Of a stretch of DNA of 64,000 nucleotides, positions 40,678 to 49,941 are shown piece by piece. Under the pieces are notes generated by a model. That model did not search any database. It saw only the letters and a list, made by a program, of their open reading frames with translations, and had not been told where the DNA came from. The translations under genes and the position numbers were made by a program. Source of the DNA: SFLA01 sp045595165 (GTDB lineage Bacteria; Bacillota; Clostridia; Oscillospirales; CAG-382); the NCBI GenBank assembly GCA_045595165.1, contig JAZNZY010000022.1:12448-76447 (forward strand), in the 5' to 3' direction. Positions within the stretch are counted from its first letter, which is position 1; every line of letters starts with the position of its first letter.

Positions 40678-41842
40678 TTCTGATTTCCTTTCCGCGTACG
40701 TAAACTGCGTATACATTTATATCATCGTCAAATACGGCAATATCCGCATCTTTTCCTGCTTCCAAGGTGCCTTTGTTTTGGAGTCCTGCGAAGCGTGCGG
40801 GGGTTGCCGTCATCATCTTTACTGCATCGTGCAAGGGCACGCCTGCCTGCTTATATACCGTTCGCACCAGTCTGTCCGCCGTGGCGATACTGCCTGCAAA
40901 GGCTTGTCTGTCCGGCATTTTTGCAACGCCGTCCTCTATAAATACCTCATATCCGTTTTCCAGAGAGCCCAGTATGGTAGTGCCCGAGGTCTGTCCCGCG
41001 CCTCGCATGGAATCGGTTACAAGGCACATTTTATCTGCGCCCTTTATGCGGTAGAGAGAGCCCAGTATGCAGGGAGGAAGATGGCATCCGTCGGCAATGA
41101 CTTCTACACGCATATCGTCGATAATATATCCGCTTTCGATCATACCGGGTATACGGAAACCTCCCCTTCTTACCATAGAGGACATTCCCGAATAAAAGTG
41201 GGTCATCAGAGTGTAGCCGTTTTCATAACCTTCAACCACAGTATCGTATTCCGCATCGGAATGTCCCATAGAAGCGAGTATACCGTGTTTTTTCAGCTCA
41301 TTGCCCAATTCCATAGCTCCTTCAAGCTCGGGAGCGACAGTCCAGCGTTTTATAATTCCCTTTCCTGCTTCCAGAATCGGCATATAGTGGTCGGCGGCAG
41401 GCTTTTTCAAAAATCTCTCGTCCTGCGCACCCTTTTGAGTGGGGGAGAAATAAGGCCCTTCAAGGTGGATACCGCAAAGATCGCTTCCGTTGTTTTCGGT
41501 TTTACTTGCGGTGCGGAAGGTTTCAAATGTGCGGAACAGCTCTTCGTCGGGGCAGGTGAGGGTAGTGGGAAGCATAGCTGTCGTGCCGTGGCTTCCGTGC
41601 AGACGGGCGGCGTTAAGGTATGCCTCCACCGTTCCGTCCATAAAATCGCTTCCTCCGCCTCCGTGCAAATGTATATCTACAAATCCGGGGGAAATATATT
41701 TATCGCCGTAATCGGTTAAATCATAACCTTCATCGCAGGTGCGCTTTCCTGCGGAAATAACCTTTCCGCTCTCAAAGCACACTTCGCCTTTTTCGATAAT
41801 TCCGTTTTCGGTTATCAGTTTTCCGGCTATCTTCCTTACCAT
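40670..41842 (-). CDS. nagA: N-acetylglucosamine-6-phosphate deacetylase
   Basis: Protein of 390 aa of the amidohydrolase superfamily, giving glucosamine 6-phosphate and acetate for NagB. Metal and active-site motifs: SPGFVDIHLHGGGG, GIHLEGPYFSPTQKGAQD, the GHSDAEYDTVVEGYENG and THFYSGMSSMVRR blocks, and LVTDSMRGAG with the catalytic Asp. Length matches the family. It starts 3 bp after ispF, continuing the operon. Together with nagB it would recycle wall or host amino sugars, in line with the secreted glucosaminidase at 831-3827. Confidence 0.95.
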   Translation of the reverse strand: MVRKIAGKLITENGIIEKGEVCFESGKVISAGKRTCDEGYDLTDYGDKYISPGFVDIHLHGGGGSDFMDGTVEAYLNAARLHGSHGTTAMLPTTLTCPDEELFRTFETFRTASKTENNGSDLCGIHLEGPYFSPTQKGAQDERFLKKPAADHYMPILEAGKGIIKRWTVAPELEGAMELGNELKKHGILASMGHSDAEYDTVVEGYENGYTLMTHFYSGMSSMVRRGGFRIPGMIESGYIIDDMRVEVIADGCHLPPCILGSLYRIKGADKMCLVTDSMRGAGQTSGTTILGSLENGYEVFIEDGVAKMPDRQAFAGSIATADRLVRTVYKQAGVPLHDAVKMMTATPARFAGLQNKGTLEAGKDADIAVFDDDINVYAVYVRGKEIRNG

Positions 41843-41845
41843 TTT

Positions 41846-42316
41846 CTACTCCTCCAAAAGGCATACCGCGTGGGCGCATATACCTTCTTTTGCTCCCGTA
41901 AATCCCATCCCCTCTTCGGTGGTGGCTTTTACGTTTATTCTGTCTGTTTCCGTGCCCAGCGCTTTTGCAATGTTTTCCCTCATATTCTCTATGTAGGGAG
42001 AAAGCTTGGGCACCTGAGCAATTACCGTGCAATCAAGATTACCTAAAACGTAACCCTGCTTATCCATTTCGCTCTTTACCTTTTCAAGAAGCAGTAATGA
42101 ACAAATATTTTTGTATTTTCCGTCGGTATCGGGAAAATGATACCCTATATCTCTTAACGCCATAGCGCCCAAGATACTGTCGCACACGGCGTGAATAAGC
42201 ACGTCCGCATCGGAATGTCCCGCAAGACCGTATTCATAGGGTATTTCCACACCGCCCAAAACAAGCTTTCTTTCCGGTGCAAAACGGTGTGCATCGTAGC
42301 CGTGTCCGATCCTCAT
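41846..42316 (-). CDS. ispF: 2-C-methyl-D-erythritol 2,4-cyclodiphosphate synthase
   Basis: Protein of 156 aa, the fifth enzyme of the MEP isoprenoid pathway. It has the IspF signature RIGHGYDAHRFAPERKLVLGG with the zinc-binding Asp and His, GHSDADVLIHAVCDSILGA, and the NVKATTEEGMGFTG substrate-binding block near the C-terminus. Started at ATG 42316; the upstream in-frame stretch of 11 residues is the end of the ispD region. It lies 4 bp after ispD. A homotrimer in known members. Confidence 0.96.
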   Translation of the reverse strand: MRIGHGYDAHRFAPERKLVLGGVEIPYEYGLAGHSDADVLIHAVCDSILGAMALRDIGYHFPDTDGKYKNICSLLLLEKVKSEMDKQGYVLGNLDCTVIAQVPKLSPYIENMRENIAKALGTETDRINVKATTEEGMGFTGAKEGICAHAVCLLEE

Positions 42317-42320
42317 AAGG

Positions 42321-43034
42321 CTATTTTCCTTCCTTTTCTCTTTCTGCAAGGAATATGCGCGCTTTCGCTCTGCGTATATCCTCTGCGGTGGTGAGCTTAT
42401 CGTTATTATCGCCGATATTTATATATTTCACCTTAAATCCCGCCGCTTCCGCCAGGGTGGTGTCGTCTGTAGCGGAAAGCTTGTTTTTCTTTCCCACAGC
42501 GGATGCAACGAGATAAATATCCTTTTTGAACACCTGAGGTGTCTGCACCGCTATAAGTCTGTCCCTTTGGGGAGTGTACTGGGCGGCGCCGTTTTCATCG
42601 GTATATTTAATGGTGTCCGCCACCGCCTTGCAAGCGCAGGATGCGCCTGTTTCGTAAACAGCGTTCACTACCTCATCTATATTTTCGGCTGTAATAAAGG
42701 GACGTGCGCAATCGTGAATACACACTATATCCGTGTTGCCTGCGGCAAGAACGCCGTTAAGTACGGATTCCGTCCTCGTTTTTCCGCCGGGAGCATAGCG
42801 TATTTCTTTTTTTGTGTATTTGCTTGAAATAGGCAAAAGTCGGGCGTTATCACGGCAGACAACCACTATATCGGTTACCGTTTTGCTTTTTTCAAACGCA
42901 TCCAGAACCATAGAAAAAACGGTGTTTTTTCCCAGCTTTATAAGGGGCTTTTCCACCCCGCCCATTCTTTGTCCCGTTCCTGCGGCGACAATGACCGCGG
43001 TTACCCGTCTTTTTGCTTTTTTATTATTTTCCAC
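42321..43034 (-). CDS. ispD: 2-C-methyl-D-erythritol 4-phosphate cytidylyltransferase
   Basis: About 237 aa. It transfers CMP to MEP in the third step of the MEP pathway. The nucleotide-binding AVIVAAGTGQRMGG, the acceptor-binding GGKTRTESVLNGV, HDCARPFIT and RDRLIAVQTPQVFKKDI motifs are all typical. The start is probably GTG 43034, eight bases after AAAGGTG; an in-frame GTG at 43046 lies within that ribosome site. It overlaps the U32 gene by 11 bp. IspD and IspF are separate proteins here, not the fused form found in some bacteria. Confidence 0.94.
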   Translation of the reverse strand: MENNKKAKRRVTAVIVAAGTGQRMGGVEKPLIKLGKNTVFSMVLDAFEKSKTVTDIVVVCRDNARLLPISSKYTKKEIRYAPGGKTRTESVLNGVLAAGNTDIVCIHDCARPFITAENIDEVVNAVYETGASCACKAVADTIKYTDENGAAQYTPQRDRLIAVQTPQVFKKDIYLVASAVGKKNKLSATDDTTLAEAAGFKVKYINIGDNNDKLTTAEDIRRAKARIFLAEREKEGK

Positions 43035-44241
43035 GAATAATATCACCTTTTTTTAATCCCTCTGCTTTAAGATAAAACTCCATCTTTGCATGAGGTGTGC
43101 TTTCTATAGGGTTGCCTTCAATATCGAAAAGCTCGCCTATAACCGCATCGCTTCCCACCTTGCCGGGGGAAAGTATCTGCACGCTTTCGCCTACAGACAT
43201 CTTGTTTCTCTGCAAACAAAGCGCCAGACCTTTTTCCGCATCGTATTCGCTTACGGTGCAAAGGTATGCTCTGTCCCGCAGATATTCATTGTTGTTTACT
43301 ATATTTGCGTTTTCCTGAGGGGAGTTAAAGTAAAATCCCGTGCAGTATTCTCTGTGGGATACGCTTTCCACCTCGGTAAGATAATCTTTGTTAAAGGGCT
43401 TGCCCGCAAAATGATCGTCCAGCGCCATACGGTATGCGTTGGTTACCGCGGCGGTGTAATACGCGCTCTTCATTCTGCCTTCTATCTTCAGGCTGTCTAT
43501 ACCCGCATCAATAAGTTCGGGAATGTGCTCTATCATACACATATCCTTGGAGGAAAAAACGTATGTGCCGGTATCGTCCTGCACTGCTTCGATCTTATCG
43601 CATTCCCGTTTTTCCTCGTACATATAGTACTTCCATCTGCAGGGCTGAGCACAGCTTCCGTCGTTGGCGTTTCTGTTAATGTAGTAATGGGAAAGCAGAC
43701 ATCTGCCCGAATAAGAAACACACATAGCGCCGTGTACGAAGCATTCTATCTCCAGCTCGGGAGGTGTGTTTTCCCGCACTGCCTTAATGTTTTCCAAGGT
43801 AAGTTCGCGGGCAAGAACGATTCTCTTTACCCCTGCGCTGTGCCAGAAGCGGCAAGCGGCGGAATTCACCGTGGATGCCTGGGTGGAAAGGTGTATCTCC
43901 CCATCGGGATTTATCTCTTTAATTTTGCAAATAACGCCGGGGTCGGAAACTATATATGCATCCGGTCCTATTTCTTGAAGCACTCGCAGATAATCCTCCA
44001 GCACGGGAAGATCGTTATCTCTGGGCATGGTGTTAAGGGTGATATATACTTTTTTGCCCAAGGAATGAGCGTATTTCACACCTTCGTCAAGCTGTTCGGG
44101 AGTGAAATTGCCTGCCTGGGAGCGCATACCGAATTTATCCAGCGCGCAGTACACCGCATCCGCGCCGTAAAGCAAAGCGTAATACAGCTTTTCGGGATTG
44201 CCCGCAGGGGAAAGTATTTCGGGCTTTTTATTCTTGTTCAT
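43024..44241 (-). CDS. U32 family peptidase-like protein (TrhP/RlhA type)
   Basis: Protein of 405 aa. The U32 signature ECFVHGAMCVSYSGRCLLS is present, followed by cysteines in NDGSCAQPCRWKYY, and the family's DSLKIEGRMKSAYYTAAVTNAYR block. The N-terminal barrel begins PEILSPAGNPEKLYYALLYGADAVYCA. The C-terminal region (about 330-405) is a small beta-barrel. Members of this branch (TrhP/YrrO type) take part in 5-hydroxyuridine formation at tRNA position 34, rather than acting as proteases; RlhA-type rRNA hydroxylation is the alternative. It overlaps mltG by 14 bp and ispD by 11 bp. Confidence 0.85.
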   Translation of the reverse strand: MNKNKKPEILSPAGNPEKLYYALLYGADAVYCALDKFGMRSQAGNFTPEQLDEGVKYAHSLGKKVYITLNTMPRDNDLPVLEDYLRVLQEIGPDAYIVSDPGVICKIKEINPDGEIHLSTQASTVNSAACRFWHSAGVKRIVLARELTLENIKAVRENTPPELEIECFVHGAMCVSYSGRCLLSHYYINRNANDGSCAQPCRWKYYMYEEKRECDKIEAVQDDTGTYVFSSKDMCMIEHIPELIDAGIDSLKIEGRMKSAYYTAAVTNAYRMALDDHFAGKPFNKDYLTEVESVSHREYCTGFYFNSPQENANIVNNNEYLRDRAYLCTVSEYDAEKGLALCLQRNKMSVGESVQILSPGKVGSDAVIGELFDIEGNPIESTPHAKMEFYLKAEGLKKGDIIRGK

Positions 44242-45721
44242 CGTAATATTTATTAACCTCTTCAGCTTTCAGCTTGTTTGCGTTGTGTCCCGCGTTTGTC
44301 TGTGCGTAATAGGTCTTGCCCGTTACGTCGGAAACGAAGTAGTACGCATTTATCTCTTTTCCGTTTGCATCTACGGGACGTGCGGGGTAAATTGCCGCTT
44401 CCAATGCATCCAGACCGGGACAGCATATAGCGCCGGGTGTAAGACCGGGGTAAAGATAAGTGTTGTAAGGGTTATCCGTGTTCAGATCGTCTACGGTAAG
44501 GTCTTCCTTTCTTGCATCCAGGAAATACTGTATCGTCGCATCGGATTCAAGATAAGGGTAGGTGTTTGAATGGTTAAGACGGTTGTGGAACACGTAGGAA
44601 ATGGGCTCGTAGTCGATAATGTGTCTTGCCTCCATCTGTACGAGAGATGCAAGGGTGACGATATCGTCAAATGTCATGCCCATAGCTTCTACGTCCGCTT
44701 TGTATTCTTCATCGTAAAAACGCCAGAAACGGTTGTTGAAGTTGTTGAGCAGTCGGTTTATAACCAGATATTCTGCGGTATCGGTATAAAACTCGTAGGT
44801 ATCGGGGAAGAGATATCCTTCAAGTCTGTATACTCTGTTCTCGCTGTAGCCCATTTCGTCAAGAAGCTGTACGAATTCGTGCTTATAGGGATAATTGTTT
44901 ATAGCTTCAACGTAATTTTCTCTCGTGCCTATACCCTTGGATACCAGCAGGTCTATTATCTGATCAACGGTAAATCCCTCGGGAATGGTGACCCATACTG
45001 CGGTACGCTCGACACGAACGGTGGTAAGGCGGTAAAGAATGTTGGAGAAATTAAGGCTATCGGGTATGGTGTATTCACCCTCGATCAGCTTCACGTCGGT
45101 ACCGTCCCCGTATACGGAGCAGTACAGCTTGAACAGCCAGGGATATTTAATTACTCCCTGATCTTTAAGATCGTTTATTACGTCATCGACCGTGGTGTCT
45201 GCGGAAACGGTAATATTGGCTTCTGTTTCGGTGCTTACTAAAGCGAACATATCGTTTATTCCGGTTACTGCAAAATAACTGCAATACACTGCGGCTACAA
45301 GCACAAACGCAAGATACAGTAACGCCTTGGGAAGAAAGCTCATATTGCCGATTCTGGTGAGAAAATCGGAAAAGCTGAATTTTCCCTTCTTTTTCTTTTC
45401 CTTGTTGGCAACGAAATGCTTGTCTTTTTGGTTTTTGAATTTTGAAAGATCCGCTTTATCCGAAAAATGACTGTTCATTACAGCTTCTTCCGTCTTTGGC
45501 TTTTCCTCCTGCTTTTCTTCGGGCGCTTTCTTTGGCTGCTCTTTGGGAGCAGGTTTGGGCTGTGCAGGTTTGGGCTCTGCCTTGGGAGCAGCTTTGGGCT
45601 GTGCAGCCTTGGGCTGAACTTTCACCGCTTCCTTTTCGGGAGCAGGAGCTTCGTTCTTTTTGCGGTATTCCTCTATTATCTTGAGTATATCGTCAGTATT
45701 GCTGTTTTTGTTGTTATCCAT
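44228..45721 (-). CDS. mltG: Endolytic murein transglycosylase MltG
   Basis: Protein of 497 aa. A long cytoplasmic tail (about 1-125) is rich in Lys, Pro and Ala with repeated PKPAQPKA-like units, then basic; one membrane helix (about 135-160) anchors the protein. The outer part has a LysM-like subdomain (about 175-245) and the YceG domain, with LASLVQMEARH, where the second Glu matches the conserved catalytic Glu, followed by VFHNRLNHSNTYPYLESDATIQYFL and YNTYLYPGLTPGAICCPGLDALEAA. MltG cuts nascent peptidoglycan strands and sets glycan length. The low-complexity tail is longer than in Escherichia coli. Overlaps the U32 gene by 14 bp. Confidence 0.93.
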   Translation of the reverse strand: MDNNKNSNTDDILKIIEEYRKKNEAPAPEKEAVKVQPKAAQPKAAPKAEPKPAQPKPAPKEQPKKAPEEKQEEKPKTEEAVMNSHFSDKADLSKFKNQKDKHFVANKEKKKKGKFSFSDFLTRIGNMSFLPKALLYLAFVLVAAVYCSYFAVTGINDMFALVSTETEANITVSADTTVDDVINDLKDQGVIKYPWLFKLYCSVYGDGTDVKLIEGEYTIPDSLNFSNILYRLTTVRVERTAVWVTIPEGFTVDQIIDLLVSKGIGTRENYVEAINNYPYKHEFVQLLDEMGYSENRVYRLEGYLFPDTYEFYTDTAEYLVINRLLNNFNNRFWRFYDEEYKADVEAMGMTFDDIVTLASLVQMEARHIIDYEPISYVFHNRLNHSNTYPYLESDATIQYFLDARKEDLTVDDLNTDNPYNTYLYPGLTPGAICCPGLDALEAAIYPARPVDANGKEINAYYFVSDVTGKTYYAQTNAGHNANKLKAEEVNKYYDEQE

Positions 45722-45731
45722 ATTTATCCTC

Positions 45732-46646
45732 CTACATAAAGGCGGTGAGTGCGACGAATACAGCGATCAATGCCAAAAACGCCGGCGAAAAGAATACTTT
45801 TAACAGATTATCCTTACTTCTTGCAGGCAAGCCGCTTATGGGAGGCTTTTCTGCGTAATCGGAATATACCTGATCAAGTCTTGAAAGCAAAAGAATGATC
45901 GACAGTGCGAATAATACGATGAGCAAAAAACCCATAAATATCTCGCCGCTTTTCTGAATGGTTATCCTTAAGAAGCTGTCGCTTCCGTAAAGAGAAAGTA
46001 AATTTGAAAGCACGTGAAGCAGTACGGATGCCAGCAGTGACCGTGTTACCACCGCCACCATTCCCAGCACAAGTCCCGCAAACAGGTATAACACGAAGTT
46101 ATCGAAGGAAAAATGCATAAATGCAAAGCACAGAGCTGAAACGATAACTGCGTTTACCGAACCGTAGGGACGGTATTCCGAAAGCACGATTCCGCGGTAA
46201 AACAGCTCCTCGGTTACGGCGGGGATTATAACGTATGCAATAATAATTCCCGAACCGCTGTAAGAAGCGGTGTCGCTTACCACAGAATCCACCATACCCT
46301 CGGTGGAATACATTTCGTCAAATAAAACGTACTGTCCGTATTTTATAAGCAGAGTACCGCACAAAAGCACCAATGCGGACACTATAACGAATATTATATG
46401 GTTGGGGCGGACTATATGGAAGAACGGGTCTGTTTCCAACCGTCTTCCTTTGAGCAGGTAATAGAATATACACGGAAGTATAAAAACGATCAACTGCAGT
46501 ATGGAGATAGTCAGTAAAGGGTTTTCGTTTTCTCCCATATTGCCTATCACGAATTTTCCGCATAAACGCAGTATAAGCATTACTGCGGCGGCAAGACATG
46601 GTACTGTTACCGCAGGTGTTTTTAAATGGTTTTTAATATCCGGCAC
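45732..46646 (-). CDS. CPBP family intramembrane glutamic endopeptidase (CAAX protease-like)
   Basis: Protein of 304 aa with about eight membrane helices. The CPBP motifs are PAVTEELFYRGIVLSEYR (motif 1, EExxxR), CFAFMHFSFDNFVLYLFAGLVLG (motif 2, with FxxxH) and HVLSNLLSLYG (motif 3, HxxxN). Members cleave peptides in the membrane; some process pheromones or bacteriocins, or regulate, but no such substrate gene is next door. The stretch between the third and fourth helices (YGQYVLFDEMYSTEGMVDSV) faces one side. It lies 10 bp before mltG in the operon. Confidence 0.9.
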   Translation of the reverse strand: MPDIKNHLKTPAVTVPCLAAAVMLILRLCGKFVIGNMGENENPLLTISILQLIVFILPCIFYYLLKGRRLETDPFFHIVRPNHIIFVIVSALVLLCGTLLIKYGQYVLFDEMYSTEGMVDSVVSDTASYSGSGIIIAYVIIPAVTEELFYRGIVLSEYRPYGSVNAVIVSALCFAFMHFSFDNFVLYLFAGLVLGMVAVVTRSLLASVLLHVLSNLLSLYGSDSFLRITIQKSGEIFMGFLLIVLFALSIILLLSRLDQVYSDYAEKPPISGLPARSKDNLLKVFFSPAFLALIAVFVALTAFM

Positions 46647-46680
46647 GTCCGCACCTCCTTTTTAAAAAGTATTTTCGTTT

Positions 46681-47226
46681 TTATCTGCCGCAGGTAGCCT
46701 TTTTAAGCTCTGCCGCTTTTTCGTTACCGTAAAGGTATTCCACGATCTTCAATCCGAATTCATAAGAAACGCCCATACCCTGCGCGGTTATTATGTTTCC
46801 GTCCTGCACAACGGGTTCGGTTGCAAGAGCTTTACAGAACAGCATATCCTCCATACCGGGATAGCATACTGCGGTTTTATCCTTCAAAAGTCCCATTCTG
46901 CCAAGCACTGTGGGTGCGGCGCATATAGCGCATATGAGTTTACCCTTTTCATATGCGTTTTTTACCGCATCCTTTACGGTTTCGCTGGCAAAAAGATTTT
47001 CCGTTCCCTTTCCTCCACCGGGTAAAATAAGCCCGTCGCAGTCTGAAAGGTCGGCTTCCTTCGCCGGAAGGTCCGCTTGTATTTTTATATCGTGAGCGCC
47101 GCAAACGGTGTGGCTTTCGCTTATGGAAACCGTCTTTATATCCGCGCCTGCTCTTATAATAAGATCAAGAGGAGCTAAAGCCTCGGTTTCTTCAAATCCG
47201 TCTGCCAAAAACATATATATTTTCAT
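46681..47226 (-). CDS. DJ-1/PfpI family protein
   Basis: Protein of 181 aa, the usual size for the DJ-1/YajL group. It begins IYMFLADGFEETEALAPLDLIIRAGADI, where the conserved early Glu is present (FEE), and has the nucleophile elbow LICAICAAPTVLG with the reactive Cys, preceded by LILPGGGKGTENL. The family includes glyoxalase III/deglycase-like and chaperone-like proteins; the exact activity cannot be read here. It lies 10 bp downstream of the DUF6259-like gene and 34 bp upstream of the CPBP protease gene. Confidence 0.9.
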   Translation of the reverse strand: MKIYMFLADGFEETEALAPLDLIIRAGADIKTVSISESHTVCGAHDIKIQADLPAKEADLSDCDGLILPGGGKGTENLFASETVKDAVKNAYEKGKLICAICAAPTVLGRMGLLKDKTAVCYPGMEDMLFCKALATEPVVQDGNIITAQGMGVSYEFGLKIVEYLYGNEKAAELKKATCGR

Positions 47227-47236
47227 TTTTTACTCC

Positions 47237-49261
47237 TTAAAATACGATATAAGAAACCGTCAGAGGCGGTAAATCTATATCAAACGTTCCGTTTTGCACG
47301 GTTATATCCCTTTGCAGATCACCGCTTGAACGGTAATCCCCGTCGGGAATACGGGCAGTTATGCAAGCCGAGGTTGCTTTGGAAGATGCGTTGATCAGTA
47401 ATAACAGCTTTTTGCCGTCCTTACGCTGCCACAATTCGGAAAAGGTTGCGGTGTGGGCAAGCAAGCCTCCGTAAGCCTCGTGCATTATTTTATTTGTTTT
47501 GATAATTTGCTTATCTTTGATCTTCGGGGAGCGCGTAAGCTTTCCGTCATAGAAGAACGATCCCAGTTTAACACGGGCGTTCACGCACTTTTTGTAAAAA
47601 TCCTTGTGTATAAGGGCATTATAGGTTTCGGGCAATATCCAGCCCATCTGCTCGCCGTATGTCAAAGATTGGGCGGCAAGAATGTTTTGTCCCACAGCAT
47701 CGGGGGCATATATATAGTTTCGTCCGAATACTGCCACATATCCGTTATATATTACCATAAATGCGGGAACCTGATCGTTTTTTATCCATATCCAGGAGAG
47801 ATATGCCTGTATATCCTTCATATACGGATCGGACGTGCATTCGGTGGTAAGACAGCCGTTTTCGGGCATAGTCCGTCTTGCGTGGTCCAGCAGGTTGCGG
47901 TAGCTTTCTATCCACCAGGTTCCGCCGCCGGCACGGTGGGCGTGGCTTCGGTCCTCGCAGGGATAAGGCTGTGCCGCACCGATCTGGTCGATATAAATAG
48001 CATCAACACCGAAATCGTTAAACAGCGTGTGTATAATTTCTTTTTGCTTTTCCTGCCACAGCGCGGTAGAAGGGCACATTATGGCAAGCTCTATATTCGA
48101 GGTGGGGTAAACCTCCAAAAAGGGTTTATCTCCTTGTTTTTTGGTACAATTCGGGCGGGCGACGGACGTAAACTGCCAGTCCTCCTTGCCTTTATCGTGA
48201 GTATCCCACAATCTTCCGTTGATATACGGCATAACACGGATGCCTGCTTCCTGCAGTCTACGCATAGCGGGAACAAATGCGTCCTTGGCAGGGAAATAGT
48301 GGGGATAGTTTGTATCGTAAGGAATCTGAAACCAATCGTAAATGTGGGTGGGGCTGTACAGACCTAAATCTTCGCTTGCTTCAAGCAGTTCGTCCGCAAA
48401 GGTTTCGTCCCATTTCATACGCTTGCGCCACCAATGGGGGTTTGTTCTCAGCCATTCGGGCATATCCACGCGCTTTCCGTCCTTTGTTTCGGGCTTCCAG
48501 GAGGCGTGATCTTCAAAAAACGCTTTGTATATAAGCGCCGCGTCATACCAGTCGCCGTCAAACAGCTCCCATACGGCTTCTCCCTCCAACACCTGACTGT
48601 TGCAGGGGGCATCTATATCTCTGAGGGGCATAGTTGCCTTTATTAGGGCAACCTTTTCGCCTTCGCACTTTTTGTAAAACAGCTTTTTGTATGCGGGGGC
48701 GGGGTCGTGAAGTCCGTAATATATTCCTCTTCCGGCACCCTCGTGCCATAAAGCCATATACTGCATTGAAGCGCCGTAAGAGGGGTAGTTTTGCTTTGTT
48801 TCAAAGGTGCGTACGGAATGGTATACCTCACCGCATCCGTAAGGGAAAAACACCTTGGTTTTGTTGCAGGCGCTAAAGGAGAGGGCGGGGTAATCACATT
48901 CGTACAAGGTGTACTCCGTGTTTTCGCTGTGGAGCCGCACCGTCCAGCTTATACGGTGTGCGCCCGTTACGGCGGAAAGAATTACCGTTACACCGTGCAG
49001 GTCTGCGTGGTCGGAAAACGTAAGGGTGTGAACCTTTGCACTTGTGCGTGCATCAACGAAATTCCAACCGCTTTCGGAATTTGCACAGATATAATTTTCC
49101 TCGCCTTGCCGGCGGGCAGTAAGGGTAAACAAAGAGCCTGCGCCCTTTTGCAAAAATCTTCTGCCGCTTTTTTTATCGGTCACAGCGCGCAAACGTATGC
49201 CGTCTTTGTCAAGCTGTAAAGATACCTGCAGATCCCCTGCGGAAATGAGATGGGTTTTCAT
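47237..49261 (-). CDS. Putative glycoside hydrolase, DUF6259-like
   Basis: Protein of 674 aa without signal peptide, so cytoplasmic. The N-terminal third (about 1-240) is a beta-sandwich like those of GH31/GH36-type enzymes; a TIM barrel follows with THIYDWFQIPYDTNYPHYFPAKDAF, GIRVMPYINGRLWD, FGVDAIYIDQIGAAQPYPCED, with a candidate nucleophile Asp, and NGCLTTECTSDPY; the C-terminus (about 590-674) is again beta-rich. I recall this architecture from DUF6259 proteins. It is between thymidylate kinase and the DJ-1 gene with gaps of 2 and 10 bp, so it shares the operon without a clear metabolic link. Substrate unknown. Confidence 0.72.
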   Translation of the reverse strand: MKTHLISAGDLQVSLQLDKDGIRLRAVTDKKSGRRFLQKGAGSLFTLTARRQGEENYICANSESGWNFVDARTSAKVHTLTFSDHADLHGVTVILSAVTGAHRISWTVRLHSENTEYTLYECDYPALSFSACNKTKVFFPYGCGEVYHSVRTFETKQNYPSYGASMQYMALWHEGAGRGIYYGLHDPAPAYKKLFYKKCEGEKVALIKATMPLRDIDAPCNSQVLEGEAVWELFDGDWYDAALIYKAFFEDHASWKPETKDGKRVDMPEWLRTNPHWWRKRMKWDETFADELLEASEDLGLYSPTHIYDWFQIPYDTNYPHYFPAKDAFVPAMRRLQEAGIRVMPYINGRLWDTHDKGKEDWQFTSVARPNCTKKQGDKPFLEVYPTSNIELAIMCPSTALWQEKQKEIIHTLFNDFGVDAIYIDQIGAAQPYPCEDRSHAHRAGGGTWWIESYRNLLDHARRTMPENGCLTTECTSDPYMKDIQAYLSWIWIKNDQVPAFMVIYNGYVAVFGRNYIYAPDAVGQNILAAQSLTYGEQMGWILPETYNALIHKDFYKKCVNARVKLGSFFYDGKLTRSPKIKDKQIIKTNKIMHEAYGGLLAHTATFSELWQRKDGKKLLLLINASSKATSACITARIPDGDYRSSGDLQRDITVQNGTFDIDLPPLTVSYIVF

Positions 49262-49263
49262 AC

Positions 49264-49941
49264 CTACTCCTTCGTGTTAAGCAGTTCGGAAACCTTTCGT
49301 ATAACCTCTTCGTGAATATCCTCGCGGGCGCGTAAGGAAACCCCGTCGGACACGTCTATTCTGTCCCAGCCGTATTTTTCGGATACGTACAAAGCGGCTT
49401 CATAGCTTTTATATAAATGCTCCGAATCCTTTTCGTGAATATCCTTTATAGCGCCCGTTTCGTCGCATCGCTTTTGTATAAGGGAAAACGAAACCTCGGG
49501 AGGCTGGCAAAGATATATTACTTTATCGGGTGTGGGAAGTCCCAACTTTTTCCATTCGTAATCAAACAGCCATTGCAGATATTCGTCCCGTTCTTCCTTG
49601 GGTATCTTACTGCACTGGTGCACGGCGTTTGCCGTGGTATATCTGTTTGCTATAATTATTTTACCCTCATCGTAATCCTTTTTCCAATCCATAATGAAGG
49701 AAAGGTATCTGTCTGCGGCGAAAAACGCAGATGCAGCGTAGCCGTTTACATCCTCGGGCTTTTCGCCGAATTCGCCTGCAAGATATTTGTTTACGAAAAA
49801 GGAATAGGTATCGTCATAAGTGGGGAAGGTTACGTAACGGTAAGGGATACCTTGCTTTTCCAGATAATCGGTAAGCAGATGTGTCTGTGTGTTTTTTCCC
49901 GAACCGTCCAGCCCGTCAAAGGCGATAAGCATTTTTTTCAT
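49264..49941 (-). CDS. tmk: Thymidylate kinase-like protein
   Basis: Protein of 225 aa. The P-loop reads FDGLDGSGKNTQTHLL (about residues 8-23); Asn follows the Lys where most kinases have Thr or Ser. Other family parts are the FPTYDDTYSFF segment, ANRYTTANAVHQ (the DRY-like region with NRY) and DKVIYLCQPPEVSFSLIQKR. It would phosphorylate dTMP to dTDP. The 4-bp overlap with thyX (ATGA) supports this: ThyX makes dTMP, Tmk uses it. It is slightly longer than classical Tmk (about 210 aa) and somewhat divergent, so another nucleoside monophosphate kinase is possible. Confidence 0.85.
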   Translation of the reverse strand: MKKMLIAFDGLDGSGKNTQTHLLTDYLEKQGIPYRYVTFPTYDDTYSFFVNKYLAGEFGEKPEDVNGYAASAFFAADRYLSFIMDWKKDYDEGKIIIANRYTTANAVHQCSKIPKEERDEYLQWLFDYEWKKLGLPTPDKVIYLCQPPEVSFSLIQKRCDETGAIKDIHEKDSEHLYKSYEAALYVSEKYGWDRIDVSDGVSLRAREDIHEEVIRKVSELLNTKE